Assembly: GCA_019188255.1 (NCBI GenBank)
Contig: JAETXT010000010.1
Coordinates: forward strand, 1,364,001 to 1,428,000
Origin: Verticillium longisporum
Taxonomy: Eukaryota; Ascomycota; Sordariomycetes; Glomerellales; Plectosphaerellaceae
Direction: 5' to 3'
DNA: 64,000 nt
Below the pieces are notes generated by a model. The model had not been told where the DNA came from, did no database searches, and worked only from the letters and a program-made list of their open reading frames with translations. The position numbers and the translations under genes were made by a program. Positions within the stretch are counted from its first letter, which is position 1; each line of letters begins with the position of its first letter. Positions 21,990 to 33,098 of this stretch are shown here, one piece after another.

Positions 21990-24061
21990 ATGAACAACAT
22001 GAACCAACAGTTCAACAACCTCGACGAACTACAACGTCAACTGCAAGAACGTGAACGAGAAGTCCACGCGCTCAAGGCCCAGCTTCACCTGGCATCCCAG
22101 AACCACACCCAGTCTTCGTTTGCCAGCCAGCAGTCGCACTATCCTGTTGAGCACAGTGATTTCCCCGTAGACTTTGTCAACGTCCCGAGAAACGTGCCCG
22201 CGCAACAATATGCCGTTCGCTCCGTGGGAAAAGTCCAGCGCAGCAAGTCCACCATGGGACATGCGCCGTCGTCGATGTCGTCAGGCCGTCCGATGGTATG
22301 TCACCCCGTACCCCTCTCGGCTCCTGAGAGTCGCCCATACTCACTCACCCGTTCCAGGACCAAAGCGGCGAACGTCAGCACCCCGTGAAGCGCCCCAGAG
22401 TCATGTCTCAACAGTACACACCATCGCCTTCCATGACCACCAGCATGTCACGTAGCGGTTCCAGCCAGTCGTCGCGAAATATGCCATTCATCGCAGCTGG
22501 GCCCATCGCTCCTCTCCAAAGCTCCACTACAGCCCACACGCCGCACAGCGGCTTCAGCCAGGCCCGAGACGGCTCCTCCAGCAACTACGGCTTTGCCACG
22601 TCCCTCCAGCGCTCAAACACAACGCAGCGCCGCTCATTTCTGCAAAGCGTCGAGGAGCACAGCTCTCTAGATGGTGTTGGCATTCACCCGTTGGCCTACC
22701 TGGAAGCACACGAGACCACCGACGCTGTAGCATCTTCAAATCCAAGACCCCCGCCTGCTCAAAACTACGCTCTATCACACAGCAATCGCGACTCGAGCTC
22801 TAGCCTCATGATGTCGGCTTGTCCATCCATGACGTCGGGGCCATCTGCCGCAGAATCGGCAGCGTTGACCCGGGACAACAGCTCCTTCGACAATTCTCTT
22901 GTTGGCGCATTTGATATGGCCAGGCTCGACTCGACGCACTCCCAACAGACGGACTTGTCTCTGGACCAGGACTTCTACGTCTCGTTCCAGGATGACACTT
23001 GCGACAAGAGCGGCGACCCCATGTCCTACCTGGGCGAAGGTTTCCTTGACCCCTCGTCCCAAGATTATTCCACCTCTGCCCATAGTGAGCAGTTTCTGTC
23101 TCAAGAGTCTATCGGCATGGAGCGATCCAACAGCTCCACCTCCACACAGTCCAGCGTGGAGCGCCGTGCACGCGAAGCACGCCGACGCCACAACCAGAAT
23201 GCCACGAGGCTGCTCGCAGCAAAGCCCCAAGCTGTCGTCAAGAGTTCTCCGGCACAGGCGTCCAAAAAGGACGGCAAGGTGGCCATGACAAAGAGCGGCC
23301 CGTACACCAGGCCCAAGCACCCCAAGGTCAAGTGCACCATGTGCGACGATAACCCGCAGGGCTTCCGAGGCGAGCACGAACTGAAGCGGCATGTTGAAGC
23401 GAAGCATGCCGGCGTTGTCAAGAAGTTCATTTGCCGAGATCCTGCCCTTGCTGGCATCTCCACCGCTGTTCAAGCCCTTCACCCCCTCAGCCAGTGCAAG
23501 CAATGCAATGCCAAGAAGCAATACGGTGCTTATTATAACGCAGCGGCACACTTGCGTCGGACACACTTTAAGCCCAAGGTTGCCCGGGGCAAGAAGGCGC
23601 GCGGTGACGACGAGGAGAAGCGTGGTGGCAGTGGCGGCGGTGACTGGCCACCAATGACCGAGCTGAAGGCCTGGTTCGAAGAAGTGTATGTGCACAGCAG
23701 CGAAACCAACGATGCGGACGAGGACGAGGACGACAACGACGCAGCCAACACGGCCATGACGGCGATGGATATGACGTACCCAATCATCGGCAATAAGCTG
23801 CCCCAGGAGCCGGACTTTTCCGGGTACAGCATGGGTCCCGAGCTGTCACTCGACACGATGTCTCCTGACCAAGCCGCACTCATTTCTCCCGCCACCTTTG
23901 AGTTTTCTCCTTTTACTACTTTGTCGCCGGTGGGCATGATACCATCCGATGCTACCTTCTTGGCCATGAACGCTTTAACGTCAGCGAATTGCGGAAATCA
24001 AATGTCGCAAGGATTCATGGTTGACGAATACGCGTCCTTTGCATTCGACGGAGCAGTCTGA
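21990..24061 (+). CDS. C2H2 zinc-finger transcription factor (fungal DUF7896-like)
   Basis: Two exons (21990-22295, 22358-24061; 62-nt intron, GTATGT donor) encode 669 residues. A short N-terminal coiled coil rich in Q/R/E (LDELQRQLQEREREVHALKAQL) is followed by a long Ser-rich region. The DNA-binding part lies at about 428-510. A first finger, CTMCDDNPQGFRGEHELKRH, is followed by a second, larger unit beginning CKQCNAKKQYGAYYNAAAHLRR with a His/Lys end. This paired arrangement is a conserved fungal regulator family whose members I know only as C2H2 or DUF7896 proteins. An acidic patch (DADEDEDDNDA) lies after the fingers and could activate transcription. Failing to splice the intron would truncate the protein at about residue 144. 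The targets are unknown. Confidence 0.87.
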
Positions 24062-25061
24062 TGCCCTTGTCGACAACTCGGGTATTGGGTGCTGGAAGCA
24101 GCCATGTGCGCGTTGTATGACTCGATACACTGTCGATACCATACGCTGATATGAAAGACAACAATGAGAAGAACCTGAACCAAAAGAAACCCCCAAAAAA
24201 AAAAAAAAAACAGAACGAGCATACGAATAACGGCCACTGCGACAACGTGCGGCTTCACGATATTACCCTGCCGCCGACCAATCTACTTCTTGGTCATTTC
24301 TATTGAAACGGCCTTATTTCTGGGAACCATTTTCTTACGTCTGTTTGCTTTCCTTTACATACGGTACGGATACGTTCGGGCCCAGTGGGATGTGGTAACA
24401 GCATTCCATGCTCTTCAGGAGCCCATGCCTCGACTGGTGTCAGTCAGGCTACCCATGATCCATTTGTACATAGACGGTCTGGACCACAACGTCTAAGGAC
24501 TTCCAATGAGGACAGGATCGGCCCCCAGAGCCCTAGCAGGGCAGACAAGTGCGGGCAAAAGGAGGCCTGCGCACGGCCTGGTATGAATTCTAGCGAGGCG
24601 TTGGGTATCATTTGTTTTTGGAGCGGGACAGGGAGTGTGTAACTTGGTATGGGAACCGGGCAAATGGGTGTTGACTTGGGATGCTCCAGCTCTGGAGAGG
24701 AGCACTGGATAGGGTGTTGTGACGGTGTACCAATGAAGCCGCAAGGCTGGATGAAGCTTGGCCAAGCTTGGCCAAGCTCGATGAAGATGGAAATTTATCT
24801 GCATTGATGCGTCTCTCACTTATGCCTTGTTAGTCGCGTGCAAAATATCTGTGATGCCTTGATGTTGAGCCTGACCCCTATTCTGGCTTGATGCTGGATG
24901 TACGTTTGGCGCACAGCCAAGTGGGGTTCCTTCACAGGGATCTCGACCTCATGCGACCTCGCCTCATCAAAACGGCTTCGACCTCGCCTCATCAAAACAG
25001 CTTCGACCACGCATCGCACAAGACACGCATCACACAAGACACGCATTGGCACCACAACAGC
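24062..25061. other. Intergenic, 1 kb
   Basis: This contains an A-rich run near 24195-24210 and, just upstream of the next gene, two tandem copies of a 25-nt unit (24954-24978 and 24979-25003) that differ by one base. A decayed third copy shades into repeats of ACACAAGACACGCAT. No gene is seen. Confidence 0.6.
24954..25003. repeat. Two 25-nt tandem copies upstream of a membrane-protein gene
   Basis: The copies begin CGACCTCGCCTCATCAAAAC and differ only at one position. A partial third copy starts at 25004. The block lies 60-110 bp before the chosen start codon, within likely leader sequence. Confidence 0.92.
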
Positions 25062-26207
25062 ATGATGGCGATCCCACAGCGAGACCCAGACACACCACCG
25101 CCCACGCCCAGGCCCACGCCCGCGCACATCCCACACATCCACGCCGTCCCCCCGCGCCCTCGCCTCCACGCCGCCACCAGCACAACCACCACCAGCTTCG
25201 CCCTGCCCCCGCCAACCTACAGCTCCCTCGCCGAGCTCTCCCTCGCAGCCTCCATCCTCCTACCGCGCAGCCTTCCCCCCTCCGTCACCGTCCCCGTCCT
25301 CCCGCCCGCCCTGCGCCGCCTCAGCCGCCGCCCCTCCGCCCGCCTCGTCTGGGCCGCCCTCTTCGCCGACGGCCCCGCCCGCGCCGCGGCGCGCCTCGTC
25401 CTCGCCATCCTGACGAACCACGTGCGCCGCATGCTGGCCCCCTCGCTCGGCGCCTGGGTGTGCGCGACGCCGCTGGCCGCCCTCAAACTGGCCGTCGGCA
25501 GCCCGCACCTGTTCCTCGACGCGCAGCTGGTGCTCGCGTCGGCGCCGGCTGCGTGGGGGGCCGTGGCGCAGAAGGGCGCCGTCGATGTCCTCGGCGGCGC
25601 CGCGGCGCGGATGATGGTGGAGGCCGACGCGAAGAGCGCATCCGGGACCGCGCGGGAGGTTGCCGTGGTTGGCGTTTTGGTTTGGGCGCTTGCGGCGGCC
25701 GAGTATGTCCAGGCGAGGACGTGCCATGCCGTTGCTGTTGTGCTTGCTGTTGGGAAGCTCGTCGGCGGGCCGGCGGGGGTGCATCGTGCCGTGTTGGGGG
25801 AGGTTGTGGCGAGGCGGTGGGTTGGCGTGCCTCTGTGCGTGTGGTGGGTGGTGTACTACCTCGGGTTCGCGGTTGGGCCGATGGTCTGGGGTGCGTGTGC
25901 GAGCGCGGCGAGGGGACGGCCGGGTATGTTGGGGTTGGTTGGGGCTACGGCGTACGTGACGTACGTGGTCACGAGGTGGTCGAATAAGTACTATATCGTG
26001 TTGGAACTCTGGGGGTTTGTGCTGGTGGTCGGATGGGTGGTCATCGCCTTGCTTATCCTCGCTGGGAGGGCCGCCTCCGACATTCTGGACAGACTTCACA
26101 ACGACAAAGGACAAACAGTGTCACCGGAGACATCACAAGTCGCGGATCAAACACGAACAGCAGCAAGGATCACACAGCGGGCCAAATCGACGAGGACACA
26201 TAGCTAA
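25062..26207 (+). CDS. Unrecognised membrane protein
   Basis: An intronless frame of 381 residues. The first 60 residues are Pro/Thr/His-rich, then follow mixed amphipathic and hydrophobic Ala/Val/Leu-rich segments. The clearest membrane spans are around LGAWVCATPLAALKLAV, VAVVGVLVWALAAAEYV, AVAVVLAVGKLVGG, VPLCVWWVVYYLGFAVGPMVWG and LWGFVLVVGWVVIALLILAG. A basic, polar tail of about 45 residues follows. Third codon positions are overwhelmingly G or C in the first half. I do not recognise the family. The presence of several separated spans in one open frame, rather than one continuous hydrophobic smear, is the main reason to accept it. Two adjacent ATGs (25062 and 25065) are possible starts; the frame stays open upstream through a repeat, which I treat as leader. 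It converges on the methyltransferase gene with 58 bp between stops. Confidence 0.6.
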   Translation: MMAIPQRDPDTPPPTPRPTPAHIPHIHAVPPRPRLHAATSTTTTSFALPPPTYSSLAELSLAASILLPRSLPPSVTVPVLPPALRRLSRRPSARLVWAALFADGPARAAARLVLAILTNHVRRMLAPSLGAWVCATPLAALKLAVGSPHLFLDAQLVLASAPAAWGAVAQKGAVDVLGGAAARMMVEADAKSASGTAREVAVVGVLVWALAAAEYVQARTCHAVAVVLAVGKLVGGPAGVHRAVLGEVVARRWVGVPLCVWWVVYYLGFAVGPMVWGACASAARGRPGMLGLVGATAYVTYVVTRWSNKYYIVLELWGFVLVVGWVVIALLILAGRAASDILDRLHNDKGQTVSPETSQVADQTRTAARITQRAKSTRTHS

Positions 26208-26265
26208 CTCGGCCTCCGGTCACCTCAACGCCCCATCTCGCGCGCCCTTTTACGCACCTGCACGG

Positions 26266-27230
26266 CTACCTGTCCTTGGCCCCCTCGAGCACCCCCGGTT
26301 TCCTCGCGCTAATGGCCACATAATGACAGTGCTCCCCCGCCGCATACCCCAGAACACCAGCGAGCGTGTTGGCGAAATACCTCTCGAGCCTCAACACCCT
26401 GACGATCAAGTACGGCACAATGGCGAGCAGGTAGAACAGGCGCAGCATGGGCCGCACGTTCTCGCTATAGTCCCGCTCGACGATATCCTCAAAGCCTGCC
26501 TCCTCGAGCAGCCCCCTGAAATAGCCCGGCCGCGCCACCTGATACGTAGGCATGGCCGCCAGCTCGTTGACCCTGCGCATATCGGCGGCCATCCAGCCGC
26601 CGGCCGTAGCAGCAGCGTCGAGGTCATGGTCGTACTCGAAAAGGACGACGCGGCCGCCGGGCCGCAGCGCCGCGCGGAAGCCCGCGAGCACGGCGGCCGG
26701 GTCGGTAGCGTGGACGAGCGTCTCCATGGTGTAGACGCCGTCGAGCGAGGCGTCGGCGATGGCGGGCTTGAGGTGGTGGTAGTCCATCTTGCGGACGGTG
26801 ACGGTGCCGGGGGCGAGGGCCGCCGCGTGCACGTTGAGCCTCGCCTTGGCGTCGTGGTGGTTGACTATATCGATGGCCTGGACTCCCAGCCCGCCGCGCA
26901 GCGCCATGTGCAGCGCGTCTTGGCCGCCGCCGCTGCCGGCGTCGTGGACGGTGGCGCTGCGAGGCAGCTCGAGGGCCTCGAGCAGCTTGTCCTCCATGCG
27001 GCGGAGGGGCGGGCCGAGGGGAAGGGGAAGTACGTGTCGTGGTCCCAGTAGGCGAAGTGGCGTGTGCCGCCGAGGAGCAGACGGTAGCCGATGCGTGATT
27101 CGAAGGATTGGTAGTAGCTCTGGATGGCAGGATTGTCGTTGATGATTGGCTCCGGGGAGCTTTCTTTCGGAGGGGATCTCAGGGATGACCTCGTCGTTGT
27201 TGAGGCTGGTGATACTGAGGAGGGCGCCAT
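26266..27230 (-). CDS. SAM-dependent methyltransferase (Methyltransf_11, sterol-C24-like), one-base frameshift
   Basis: The gene needs one added base to encode a 321-residue class I methyltransferase. The N-terminal part has IQSYYQSFESRIGYRLLLGGTRHFAYW, typical of small-molecule/sterol-type methyltransferases. After the break come motif I VHDAGSGGGQDALHMA (about 95-110), the acidic AIDIV, a motif II-like SLDGVYTMETLVHATDP and LRPGGRVVLFEYD. The C-terminal PMLRLFYLLAIVPYLIVRVL followed by FANTLAG is a hydrophobic helix seen in fungal relatives from biosynthetic clusters. The break lies near residue 74, and one extra C in the coding-strand CCCC at 27006-27009 joins SARP to LRRMEDKLLEAL. The restored length is exactly 322 codons. 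No intron with legal ends repairs the frame. The substrate is unknown; neither neighbour is a typical cluster backbone gene. Confidence 0.8.
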
Positions 27231-27804
27231 GGTGGTGGTGGTCTGCCAGCCGCCGGAAGCGTCGGCAAGAGACTCAGCTCAGCGAAGTCGACTAGGAAGC
27301 TCAAGCGGCAGTGCAGTTGGGAGGACCCTTTGATGCTTCCAGAGCTTCAATCGACGCCCAACGATGGCGCAACCACGAGATTGCAAGCTACAAGACAAAA
27401 GCAAAGGTTAGGAACACGCGTCGTGAGCTTCAAGATGCCGTAAGCTCTTGGCTGTGGTGGGGCAGCCGTGTCTCATCGAAGCGCCTCCATCGAAGCTGCC
27501 TCCAGCTCCAGCTCCCCTCACCACGTGACGTCACCAGCCTCCGTCTCTCTGTCTGTGTCACCAGCCTCCGAGTACCTTAGCATAGGACCCATGGCTGAGC
27601 ACCAATATCCAATCCAGCATCACCCGTGGATGGCAACGCACAACGCTTCCCTGTACACGCATCATCCCGGTGAAGGTCTTGGTCTAAATCTATCTATCTA
27701 CCCTTTCCCTGTACACAATACTACTTTTGACCAGTCCTTCCTAGCCACCCGAACGCCAGCCTTTCTAGTAAATCCCGAATCCGTGCCTCGCAGATATCGT
27801 GTCC
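27231..27804. other. Intergenic, methyltransferase promoter
   Basis: About 570 bp lie between two leftward genes. I see no gene and no distinctive repeat. Confidence 0.6.
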
Positions 27805-30031
27805 TCAGTGATTGTCCCGCGGGATGGGCTGTGTCTGAGCGATTCGTTGAAACTTGATCGACTCTTTCATCACCATGCCCTCGCTCAGACCACCGACCTC
27901 ACGCCGGAAGATGTCCTGCCAGGGCGTCTGGCTTGGTGGACCGTGATAACCGCCTTTTGCTTCGTGCGCCGCGCGCCGCGCCTTCAACTCGTCGTCCGAG
28001 ATGAGCATATCAACTCGACGCTTGTTGAGGTCGACACGCAGCCTGTCACCATCCTGAAGGAGCGCCAGATTGCCGCCATCAGCCGCCTCGGGTGTCGCGT
28101 TTAGGATCGACGGCGAGCCCGAGGTACCGGACTGTCGTCCGTCGCCGATGCATGGCAGGTCCTGGATGCCCTGCTTGAGCAGCCTCGGTGGCGCATGCAT
28201 GTTGACAACCTCGGCCGCGCCAGGGTATCCTTTGGGTCCGACGTAGCGCATAACGAGGATAGTTCGTTTGTCAATATCGGCAATGTCGATGCGCTTCTCG
28301 TAGTCCTCGGGTCCGTCAAAGACAGCCACCTTGCTCTCGAATGCGTTGGGGTCGTTGGGGTCCTCGAGGAACTCCTTGCGGAACCCGGCCGAGATGACTG
28401 ATGTCTTCATAATGGCAGAGTCGAAGAGATTACCAGTGAGGTGCAGAAACCCAGCGTTCTTCTTCATCGGTGCGTCAAACGCCTTGATCGTCGCCCTGTC
28501 CCACGAGGGGCCGTGTGCCGCAACATTGTCGCCAATGGTCCGGCCGTTGCATGTCAGCGCTCCAGGGTGTGGCAGCTTGCCAGCACCCACGAGCTCGGCC
28601 AGCACGGCTGGCAGGCCACCGGCTCGGTAGTACTCCTCGCACAGCATTTCGCCTGCCGGCTGAACATTCACGAGAAGCGGGAGCTCGTAGCCGATGCGGT
28701 CCCAGTCGTCGAGGTGCAGCGGTACGCCCATGTGCTTGGCAACGGCGTTGAGGTGGATGGGCGCGTTGGTGCTGCCGCCAATGGCCGTATTGGCGGCAAT
28801 GGCATTCTCAAAGGCCTCGCGCGTCATAATGTCGGACGGGCGTCGGTCGGCCTCAACCATCTCGACAATCTGCAAGCCTGTACGGTAGGCTGCCTGTGAC
28901 CGATCGCGATACACGGCGGGGATGGTGGCGCTGCCCGGTAGTGCCATGCCGAGGGCCTCGGCGAGAGCGTTCATGGTCGACGCCGTGCCCATGGTGTTGC
29001 AGTGGCCTGGTGACGGTGAGCCAGCGCACACCATGTCGAGGTAGCCGTCTGCATCGAGCTTGCCGGCGCCGTAGAGGTCACGCGCTTTCCACATGATGGT
29101 GCCTGTGCCGATCTTTTCGGCTTGGAGGTTGCCATTGAGCCTGGGAATGGGTCAGGCACGCCGTGGTTTACATAGGCAGGGCAGGGGGGCTCACATTGGT
29201 CCTACGTTGAGGCAGATGGCGGGGAGATTGACAGTCGCAGCAGCCATAAGCATTGCCTATTACTGTCGTTAGTTCAGCCCGAGTGATGGATGCATCTTGG
29301 GTGACGGATTGGCCATCCTCCATCACTTACAGGTGTGGTCTTGTCACAGCCCGTCGTCAAACTAGCAACAGTCAGCCGCCAGGAGTCCCCGCGCGTCGTC
29401 TTGTTAGGTCAGGGCAGAACTCACACTACACCGTCGAGTGGATAGCCGTGCAGAATTTCGACGAGACCCAGGTACAGCAGGTTGCGGTCGAGGGTGGCCG
29501 TCGGCCGGCGCAGCGTCTCCTGGATGGGGTGCGTGGGGAATTCGAGCGGGATGCCGCCAGCGCTGATGATGCCGTCCCTGACTCGCTTGGCGAGCTGCAA
29601 GTGATGGCGGTTGCAGGGCGAGAGGTCGGAGCCGGACTGGGCGATGCCGATGATGGGCTTTCCGCTCTTGAGCTCCTCCGTCGTCAGTCCGTAGTTGAGC
29701 TGCCTGTCCATGTAGGCCTGCAGACGGTCAGTGTCACAATGGCCAAGGATAACGTGTGGCAGATGATGGCAGCCACGGCCGGTGAGGGAGAGGAGGGGGG
29801 GTGGGTAAGTACTAAGCTGATTCCGCGGTCATCGGTGCGGTTGAACCACTGAGACGAGCGGAAGGGCTTCTTGCCACGGCGCTGGGCTGGCGTCTTGGAC
29901 GAGATGAGGGCCTCGAGCTCTTTTGACCGAAGGCGCAGCTTTTCGAGCTCAGCCGTGTAGTCTTCAATATCAGCGAGGGGCTTGTCATCGCACTGCTGCG
30001 TGCAGCCGTTGCACGGTGTCTCGCAGGCCAT
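27805..30031 (-). CDS. IlvD/Edd sugar-acid dehydratase, xylonate-dehydratase (XylD) type
   Basis: Five exons (29813-30031, 29425-29717, 29331-29361, 29195-29256, 27805-29140) encode 646 residues; the frame closes without any correction. All three cluster cysteines of the IlvD/Edd family are present: [19 protein letters not shown] and [12 protein letters not shown]. The middle motif reads GCDKTTP, as in sugar-acid dehydratases, rather than the GCDKNMP of branched-chain dihydroxy-acid dehydratase. Other blocks ([69 protein letters not shown] and a C-terminal RDNH) match the layout I recall for bacterial D-xylonate dehydratase. The expected reaction is dehydration of a pentonate to 2-keto-3-deoxypentonate with a [2Fe-2S] cluster and Mg2+. 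About 45 extra residues precede the core, including [12 protein letters not shown]. No clear mitochondrial presequence is seen. Database annotation as ILV3 would be misleading. Confidence 0.88.
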
Positions 30032-33000
30032 GACGACGAGGATGGGGTGGGTGAACGGTCGAAGTTTTTTTCTTCTTGTTCTTGCTTCCTTTTGGTTTCC
30101 GCGAGATCCGTTGACGAGAAGAGCTTGGGAGCTCGGTGAAGAAGGGGTGGGAGGTCCCAAATGGTGGTGGTTGAGTTGAAGTGTATTTTGAAGGCAAAAG
30201 GCAGGTAGGTTGGGTCATTCACCTTCCTCTTCCTTCCTTGGGCTAAGGTACGGCGGGTGGTGAGTCGAGGGCGCCTTCCCGGGTTGAGCCGCGCGCCGAA
30301 CTCGGGACGTGGCCGGGCAGGCGGGCGTCGACCACCAGAAAACGAGACACCGCTCCTTCTCTTTTGCGGTGCTGCTGGGTTCCTTCTCCTGCTCCTTCTC
30401 CTCCTTCTCCTCCACTCACTTTTTTCCCCTGTGCCGCCTTCCCCCTTCTTTTCTGCCCCCTTCCATGTCACAAAAGTCGCGTCATAGCCCATGGGGCCCC
30501 ATTGAAACGGCCGTAGGAGGGACGAGGCCCCATATGGCCTATCGTGGCCTAGCACCGAGGTAAGGTGGTAGGTAAGTGGTACTTGTACCTCAGAATCGAG
30601 GCCTCAAAGGTACGCCCTGGGGCCTGCGATGCTGAGCGCGATACTTAGCAATTCCTGTGCCCAAGTGCCCTTGACCTCCTCGAGGCAAGGCACATTCACC
30701 TCTGGCACTGGCACAGACTCAAGACTCAGGGTCGGCACTACAGACAGTCGTACCGCCTACACGTGTACGAGTCTGAGTGAATGAAGAGAGTCCAGTGGAC
30801 CGGGGGAGCCACAATCTCCACATTCACGATGGATCCTGAATATGAACGGACGGCCGAGCTTTGCCTGTAGCTTGTGTAGGTACTTGGGTGGTACCAAGCC
30901 AAGGGGCCGGTCTGGCGTCATGTCCGCCGAGCGAATACCAGAACCCTGCTGCCGGGGAGCCACAGCGCCCTGCAGGTCGCGATAGTGGCGTTCCACAGGC
31001 CTTCGTCTTTCGTCCCTACTTCTTTCGTCCCTATTTCTTTCGTCCCCGTTCCTCCTTCACTCCATCGCAATGAGGTATCAACGGAACGTCGCCTCCCATG
31101 GTTTCCCAAGCCGGGCACGCGCGCACGCCATCTTCTGCCAAACTCTGGCGTCGTTGGGTTCTTTACCTCCTTTGCGAGTACATGTACTGGTCCTCTGACT
31201 CATGGCGTGCCCAGGCAAGGCGGGGAGCGATAGGGAGTAAGAGGACCTCCCTCTGCAGCAAGAGGAGGGGTGGAAGACACAGCCCATTTCCAGAAGACGG
31301 TGAACAAACACACATCCTGGGCATTTTGGGGAATCAAGAGACCATTTCTCTTTTCTTCTCCTTTGCAGCCCATCCCGCCCCCCCGGTCTGCCATGCTATG
31401 CACCATGGGCCCCTCTGCCCTTCTCTAACCCCTGCCGAAGAGCCCACTGCCGAATCGCCAATGGGGCGCCTTCCGACGGTCCTAATCCGTGTAATCAATG
31501 GCGGCATGGTGTGGCCCTGATGGCCTGCCATGCGATGCGCACCTCTGATGCAACCCTTTCGCCACGTCCTGTACCCTGGATTGGTTGGTTCCAGTTGGCC
31601 TCATGGCACATTATAATCTTTTTTTTTTCTTTTTTTTTTTGTGGTTGGTCTGCTTTTCCATGTCGTCTTGCCCGCCTTCAGCTGATTGACCGGGATCGAC
31701 ACGACCATCAACGTCTGGATTCTGCGTTTGATCTTCTCATTGAACCTTGACTCCTGCGATAGTCCGCCACTTGTGGGATAAAAATTGCTCTTCTTTTTCT
31801 CTCTCTCTCACACACACTCAGCTGATGGCTCGAAATGATATGTCAGGTAGCATCAGCCTTACCCAGAGTGCCCAATACGTCTGATTGATTAAAACCACAT
31901 GCCCGCACGAGGCATCCTCTCGCCGATCCGGCCGCGGACCTGGGCCCTGGCGGCTGTCACTGCTGGTGGCGTATCTGCTTTGGGGGGGTGGGAAGGGGGT
32001 TGCACACAGCCTGCGGACGTGTTGATACCGAAAAGTCGGAAAGGTTCTAGCCACCCGGACCCCGAGAGAGAGCCCTCGGACCGCCCCTTGTCTTGTTGAT
32101 TGGTTGGGACGACGAGATGCATGCATGACTGGGAACGTCGTCTTCCGAATGATGCAATATCGCCTAGTCATTGACGCATTATGTGATTTCCGGGGGGGTG
32201 GTCTCGTGTTTGCGATGGTATTTGGGGGGAGACTACAGCGAGGCGATAGTGTACCAATGCTGTATACTAAAAGCCTGGTGCTGATGACAACAGCTAGCAC
32301 GAGGCGTCCTTGAGATATCGACAAGACTGGCAGGGAGTTATCGAATCGACTGCATCTCGGGTTACACTGGCCTCTCTGATTGATTGGCCATGCTGTTAGC
32401 TATCAAGCATCGTCACGCCGGGACCACGTCGAGCTTGAGAAAATGTTCATACAGAATGTTGAGTGGAGGTCAATGTTGGGGTTGCCAAGTTCTACTTACC
32501 AGTTGTATTGCAACAAACATGCGTGACCAAGCCGAAATTCCCAACACCAAGTCTTCCCCTGACAACTCCATCTCTTATAGCTCGAGACCAAAGAACATTC
32601 AGTTTGGTGTGCACGATCTCTTTGCTGTTTCGTTAGAGAACATAAAGCCTTTTTTTCTGTTGAATTGTGAAGTCATATGTCTCAATCTTGCGAAGCAAAA
32701 GTGGCCTTGTCACAAATACATGACCAACTTCAATTGCCCCGGGAGCTGATTTGTTGTTCTCTATTGTCTTCCACGAGAAGACGTCTGCTTTTCTACACGT
32801 ACCATGCCTCCCTGTTTAGGTGGGTGGGTAGTTGACGAGAACAAGTTTTGTCCATCTATTTAACGTTGTACGGCAGGACAAAACATCCCCCTTGCCGATG
32901 AAATTTCTCGCCACAACTAGGGATTCCCAAAGGACACCACCGGCTGGCCTCTCTCACCCAAAGTGCAGTTGCTGCAAGTCAACAGGGACCCGGACTTGGT

Positions 33001-33098
33001 GCATCGCGCAGCCACGGTTTATCATTCAGTTCACTGACAATGTCAATGAGGCACTTTCCGTAATCCTCTCTCTGTCGGAATGATGAACCAGACAGTCC
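30032..33098. other. 3 kb intergenic
   Basis: No supported gene. It holds CTCCTT-type pyrimidine tracts (30381-30415), a cluster of AGGTAC/GTACCT words (30558-30612 and 30876-30898), a 15-nt tandem repeat at 31008-31052 and a T-rich run at 31619-31640. The first few hundred bases at the left are the promoter of the dehydratase gene. Confidence 0.55.
31008..31052. repeat. Three copies of a TTTCGTCCCTACTTC-like unit
   Basis: Three adjacent 15-nt units (31008-31022, 31023-31037, 31038-31052) differ at a few positions, with the third the most diverged. The repeat is noncoding. Confidence 0.88.

Noticed and set aside
27000..27045. 46-nt intron (GTACTT to GGAG) in the methyltransferase
   Set aside because: It would join in the wrong phase and delete the conserved residues leading into the RRMEDKL helix.
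27805..30031. Annotation as mitochondrial dihydroxy-acid dehydratase (ILV3)
   Set aside because: The second cluster motif is GCDKTTP, not GCDKNMP, and there is no evident mitochondrial presequence.
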